A stretch of 12,628 bases of DNA. It comes from Bacteroidales bacterium. GTDB lineage: Bacteria; Bacteroidota; Bacteroidia; Bacteroidales; UBA932. How positions within the stretch are numbered: position 1 is the stretch's first letter; each line of letters opens with the position of its first letter. The stretch is from NCBI GenBank assembly GCA_017527625.1, contig JAFXPV010000029.1, positions 1-12,628 of the forward strand. The letters run 5' to 3'. The translations under genes were made by a program, and so were the position numbers. A model generated the notes under the pieces. That model saw only the letters and a list, made by a program, of their open reading frames with translations, was not told the DNA's origin and made no database searches. Shown here piece by piece: positions 8,076 to 12,628 of this stretch.

Positions 8076-9011
8076 TTAGCAATTGTTCTTGATTTTCTGA
8101 AGCCCTGCACGGGTTAATGACGTCCCTGCAAAGCGTTTTTCCCACTCCTGCTGGCTCATTTCCTTCCAGTCTTCGACGGTGAGCGACTCGATATAGTCCC
8201 GGTTGCACACCAGCTCCGGCCAGACGGCTCCGGTCTGCTTGTCCCACGGGCAGGCACGCATACACTCCTCGCAGCCGAAGATGTAGCCCGCATAGTCCAC
8301 GGGACGGTTCGCGGGATCGAAGAGGGCCTTGTTTTCGACCGTATGGTAGCTTATGCAGCGCTCCGCATCCAGCGTATATGGAGCCTTCAGGGCCCCTGTA
8401 GGGCAATGCCGCACGCAGTTGCCGCACATACCGCAGTCCGCAGGCACGCCTGCCCGCTTTTCCTGCAGGGCCGGGCAGTCCAGCAGCTTGAAGTCCACAT
8501 TGCACAGGATGATGCCTATCAGGCAGCGGATGCCCGCCACCGTGCTGATGAAGAAATTGTTGCATCCGAAGAAGCCCAGTCCGCACTCCACTGCCCAGGC
8601 CCTGTCCATAACCGGTGCGCTGTCGACGAAGACGCGGGCCTTGAGAGCCGTGCCGGCCGCAGTTTCGAGGGGCTGACGGGCCTGCTCGAGAAACATATAA
8701 AGGCGGTCCTTGACGACTTTGTGATAGTCCAGCCCGAGGGCGAAGGACGCCACCGGAGTGCCGCTGCGGGCCTTGCTGTAAGGGACGACGAAGCACAGCA
8801 CGCTGCCTGCCGCCTCCAGCAGCAACGAAGGGTCCTTGCGCTTGTCGACGTTGCGGCCCATATACTCCATACCGGCGTTGCGGCCTTCTTCAAGGTAGCT
8901 GTCCAGCCGCCTTGCGGGCTCGTCCAGAGGCTGTATGCATGCCGCCCCGAAATCTGCGAAACCTAGTCCGCGAGCAATGTCTTCCAGAGTGCCGAAAAGA
9001 TTTTGGTCCAT
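8076..9011 (-). CDS. queG: Epoxyqueuosine reductase
   Basis: Catalyses the last step of queuosine synthesis, reducing epoxyqueuosine to queuosine on tRNA, using cobalamin and two [4Fe-4S] clusters. From the ATG at 9011 the protein has 311 residues. The putative catalytic Asp is D130 in VFVDSAPVMDRAWA. The iron-sulfur ligands are C193, C196, C199 and C203 (CGMCGNCVRHCP), plus C219 (RCISYHT) and C247, C250, C254 (CEECMRACPWD). The pattern follows E. coli QueG closely but the protein lacks the C-terminal extension of some homologues. I prefer the ATG at 9011 to the in-frame TTG at 9035, because that TTG lies within the likely -7 promoter box and a purine-rich stretch (AGGACAGCAGG) precedes the ATG. 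It is the first gene of the queG-tgt-lptG-nupG run. Confidence 0.95.
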   Translation of the reverse strand: MDQNLFGTLEDIARGLGFADFGAACIQPLDEPARRLDSYLEEGRNAGMEYMGRNVDKRKDPSLLLEAAGSVLCFVVPYSKARSGTPVASFALGLDYHKVVKDRLYMFLEQARQPLETAAGTALKARVFVDSAPVMDRAWAVECGLGFFGCNNFFISTVAGIRCLIGIILCNVDFKLLDCPALQEKRAGVPADCGMCGNCVRHCPTGALKAPYTLDAERCISYHTVENKALFDPANRPVDYAGYIFGCEECMRACPWDKQTGAVWPELVCNRDYIESLTVEDWKEMSQQEWEKRFAGTSLTRAGLQKIKNNC

Positions 9012-9032
9012 CCTGCTGTCCTTAGTCGGAGC

Positions 9033-9040
9033 CAAAGCTA
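9033..9040 (-). promoter_or_regulatory. Probable Bacteroidota-type -7 promoter box for queG-tgt-lptG-nupG
   Basis: On the minus strand the sequence reads TAGCTTTG, an exact match to the Bacteroidota -7 consensus TAnnTTTG. It lies 21 nt upstream of the queG ATG, which would give a short leader. The -33 box is poor: an AT-rich TTTA sits at about the expected distance, and the nearer-consensus TTTG is about 30 nt away. For the divergent esterase gene, no equally good box was found in the 84-nt region between the two ATG codons (9012-9095), which is otherwise AT-rich and without visible operators. Confidence 0.45.
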
Positions 9041-9068
9041 TAAAATATCCGCCATTTTAGTAAATTAG

Positions 9069-11048
<1,980 letters not shown>

Positions 11049-11066
11049 CAGCAGTCGGACTGCAAC

Positions 11067-11097
11067 AAAAAAGCCGGCCCACGGGGTCGGCTTTTTT
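11067..11097. terminator. Bidirectional intrinsic terminator between the esterase gene and rplQ
   Basis: The arm AAAAAAGCCGGCCC (11067-11080), loop ACG, and arm GGGTCGGCTTTTTT (11084-11097) form a 14-bp stem with one G-U wobble on the plus-strand RNA. The GC core is flanked by A6 and T6, so each strand ends in a U tract. It lies 18 nt after the esterase stop and 18 nt after the rplQ stop, and can end both convergent transcripts. A small perfect inverted repeat, GCAGTC-G-GACTGC, precedes it at 11051-11063. Confidence 0.92.
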
Positions 11098-11115
11098 CGT
11101 ATTTGGTAATTGAGC

Positions 11116-11625
11116 TTATTCAGCTGCGGGAGCTTCTGCTGCAGGCTCTTCAGCCTTCGGAGCTTCTGCTGCCGGAGCCTCAGCTGCCTTGGGAGCAGCC
11201 TTCTTACCAGCACGGCGGGTAGAAGTTTTCTTGGTCTCTTTCTTAACAGTTGAAGCAAGAGCTGCCTCGTTGAAGTCTACCAGCTCGATGAGTGCCATAT
11301 CGGCACCGTCACCCTGACGGAAACCGGTCTTGAGGATACGGGTATATCCACCGGGACGGTCAGCGATCTTGGGAGCTACGACTCTGAAGAGTTCGGTAAC
11401 GGCTTCTTTCTGTTTCAGATAACTGAAAACCATACGACGTGAGTGGGTTGAATCGTCCTTTGATTTTGTGATCAGAGGTTCAACGTAGGTTCTCAAAGCT
11501 TTAGCCTTGGCGACTGTGGTCTCGATCCTCTTGTTGAGAATCAGAGAGCAGGCCATATTGGACAGCATAGATTTGCGATGTCCGCTCTGACGACCCAGGT
11601 GGTTGATTGCCTTATTGTGTCTCAT
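11116..11625 (-). CDS. rplQ: 50S ribosomal protein L17 with long Ala/Pro/Glu/Lys tail
   Basis: Large-subunit ribosomal protein near the polypeptide exit side of the 50S subunit. Residues 1 to about 121 are the conserved L17 core: [20 protein letters not shown], then the [18 protein letters not shown] helix region and [24 protein letters not shown]. Residues about 122-169 form an extension absent from the 127-residue E. coli protein: first Lys/Thr/Arg-rich (128-147), then Ala-Pro-Glu repeats of the [12 protein letters not shown] type to the C-terminus. The tail is low-complexity and probably disordered; extended L17 tails are, as far as I recall, common in Bacteroidota. The start lies 3 nt after the rpoA stop, with AAGGAAC overlapping the end of rpoA as a possible weak ribosome binding site. 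It is the last gene of the alpha operon, ended by the terminator at 11067-11097. Confidence 0.97.
   Translation of the reverse strand: MRHNKAINHLGRQSGHRKSMLSNMACSLILNKRIETTVAKAKALRTYVEPLITKSKDDSTHSRRMVFSYLKQKEAVTELFRVVAPKIADRPGGYTRILKTGFRQGDGADMALIELVDFNEAALASTVKKETKKTSTRRAGKKAAPKAAEAPAAEAPKAEEPAAEAPAAE
11129..11172. repeat. 14-bp direct repeat within the L17 tail
   Basis: GGAGCTTCTGCTGC occurs at 11129-11142 and again at 11159-11172, a 30-bp (ten-codon) period. It encodes repeated Ala/Glu residues of the L17 tail. Such spacing makes in-frame gain or loss of tail units by slippage plausible. Confidence 0.8.
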
Positions 11626-11628
11626 AGT

Positions 11629-12627
11629 CTATTGTTCCTTTTTTTCGATGTTATACTTAGAGATATCCATTCCGAAGTTCAATTTGAGCCTGTCGACAAG
11701 CAGGTCGATCTCGTTGAGGGACTTCTTGCCGAAGTTGCGGAATTTCATCAGCTCAGCGCGCTGGTGTGACACCAGGTCAGCGAAAGTTTCGATGTTCGCA
11801 GCCTTCAGGCAGTTGAGGGCGCGGACTGAAAGTTCCATATCTGACAGTTTGGTGAGAAGCAGATGACGCATACGGAGTGACTCCTCGTCAAGCTCTTTGT
11901 TCTCAACTTCCACGGGAGCTTCCAGGGTGATCTTGCTGTCAGAGAACAGCATAAAGTGCTGGATAAGGATCTTTGCAGCTTCCTTGAGGGCTTCCTTCGG
12001 ATGGATTGAACCGTCGGTAGTTATTTCAATTATGAGTTTTTCGTAGTCTGTTTTCTGCTCTACGCGCCAGTCTTCCCTTGCGAAGTTGACGTTCTTGATC
12101 GGAGTGTAGATGGAGTCGATGGCGATGGTACCAACCGGTGCGTTCTCATCTTTGTTCTCGTCAGCCGGAACGTAACCCCTGCCTTTACCCACTGTGAAGT
12201 CCATCACGATCTTTACGCTCGGTTCCATCGTGCAGATGTGCAGGTCAGGATTCAGGACTGTGAATGAAGACAGACTCTTCGAAAGATCGGCAGCAGTAAA
12301 CTCTTGCTTGCCACTAACAGTAACCGTTGCACTTTCGCTTTCTTCCTCCTCAATCATTCGTTTCAAACGGACTTGTTTAAGATTAAGGATGATATCTACC
12401 ACACTCTCGATGACGCCCGGGATGGTGTCGAACTCGTGTGCGACACCCTCGATGCGGATCGATGTGATGGCAAAACCTTCCAGAGAAGAGAGCAGAATGC
12501 GGCGAAGTGCGTTACCGATGGTAGTTGCGTATCCCGGCTCAAGAGGGCGGAACTCGAAACGGCCAAAGGTATCGGTAGCATCGAGCATTATGACCTTATC
12601 AGGTTTTTGGAATGCTAAAATTGCCAT
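11629..12627 (-). CDS. rpoA: DNA-directed RNA polymerase subunit alpha
   Basis: Scaffold subunit whose N-terminal domain dimerises to assemble beta and beta-prime and whose C-terminal domain contacts promoter DNA and activators. The 332 residues are full length. The NTD runs to about 235 ([20 protein letters not shown], then [22 protein letters not shown], and [17 protein letters not shown] at 209-225). An acidic linker (NKELDEES) leads to the CTD at about 252-318. The DNA-contacting residues of E. coli alpha are conserved at a constant offset of four: R269 and N272 in [12 protein letters not shown], and G300 and K302 in NFGKKSL. A short Lys/Glu tail (NIEKKEQ) ends the protein. The start ATG is complete, one base inside the window edge; the promoter and any upstream rpsD lie outside. 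The TAG stop is 3 nt before rplQ, the usual alpha-operon order. Confidence 0.98.
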   Translation of the reverse strand: MAILAFQKPDKVIMLDATDTFGRFEFRPLEPGYATTIGNALRRILLSSLEGFAITSIRIEGVAHEFDTIPGVIESVVDIILNLKQVRLKRMIEEEESESATVTVSGKQEFTAADLSKSLSSFTVLNPDLHICTMEPSVKIVMDFTVGKGRGYVPADENKDENAPVGTIAIDSIYTPIKNVNFAREDWRVEQKTDYEKLIIEITTDGSIHPKEALKEAAKILIQHFMLFSDSKITLEAPVEVENKELDEESLRMRHLLLTKLSDMELSVRALNCLKAANIETFADLVSHQRAELMKFRNFGKKSLNEIDLLVDRLKLNFGMDISKYNIEKKEQ

Positions 12628-12628
12628 A

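Noticed and set aside
9012..9035. TTG start at 9035 giving queG eight extra N-terminal residues
   Set aside because: The TTG is part of the likely -7 promoter box TAGCTTTG, so it would probably lie upstream of the transcript start. The ATG at 9011 fits the family N-terminus.

Overview
The window is GC-rich chromosomal DNA from a Bacteroidota bacterium, most likely Bacteroidales. The evidence is the set of gene families (a queuosine tRNA transglycosylase without its zinc cysteines, a long-tailed ribosomal protein L17, Bacteroidota-style LptF/LptG permeases), the lack of convincing Shine-Dalgarno sequences before most starts, and an exact TAnnTTTG promoter box before queG. Genus cannot be fixed from sequence reading alone. 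Every large open frame on the coding strands matches a known family. I saw no insertion sequence, phage gene, CRISPR array, tRNA or rRNA, and no gene-free stretch longer than about 90 bases.

Layout. (1) 2-4522, plus strand: the 3' part of alaS, a single long frame joining an LptF-type lipopolysaccharide-export permease to a complete methionyl-tRNA formyltransferase (Fmt), then thiN. Gaps are 7 nt and a 4-nt overlap, so this looks like one operon. (2) 4519-9011, minus strand: queG, tgt, lptG and nupG, read in that order from an apparent promoter at 9033-9040, with a 27-nt gap, a 1-nt overlap and a 12-nt gap. The two operons converge and share their stop codons inside one TTAA palindrome. (3) 9096-11048, plus strand: a secreted protein with two esterase domains, divergent from queG. 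(4) A bidirectional terminator at 11067-11097. (5) rplQ and rpoA, minus strand, the end of the ribosomal-protein alpha operon.

Themes. Translation dominates: alanyl-tRNA charging, initiator-tRNA formylation, queuosine modification of tRNA (Tgt inserts preQ1, QueG performs the last reduction), L17 and RNA polymerase alpha. Envelope assembly is interleaved: both candidate halves of the LptFG permease lie here, one in each convergent operon.

The two most notable observations are the in-frame LptF-Fmt fusion, with no usable start codon for a separate Fmt, and an extreme shortage of the tetranucleotide CATG. I found two copies by eye where base composition predicts roughly 45-50. The shortage is visible at codon level because codons before Met avoid ending in C.
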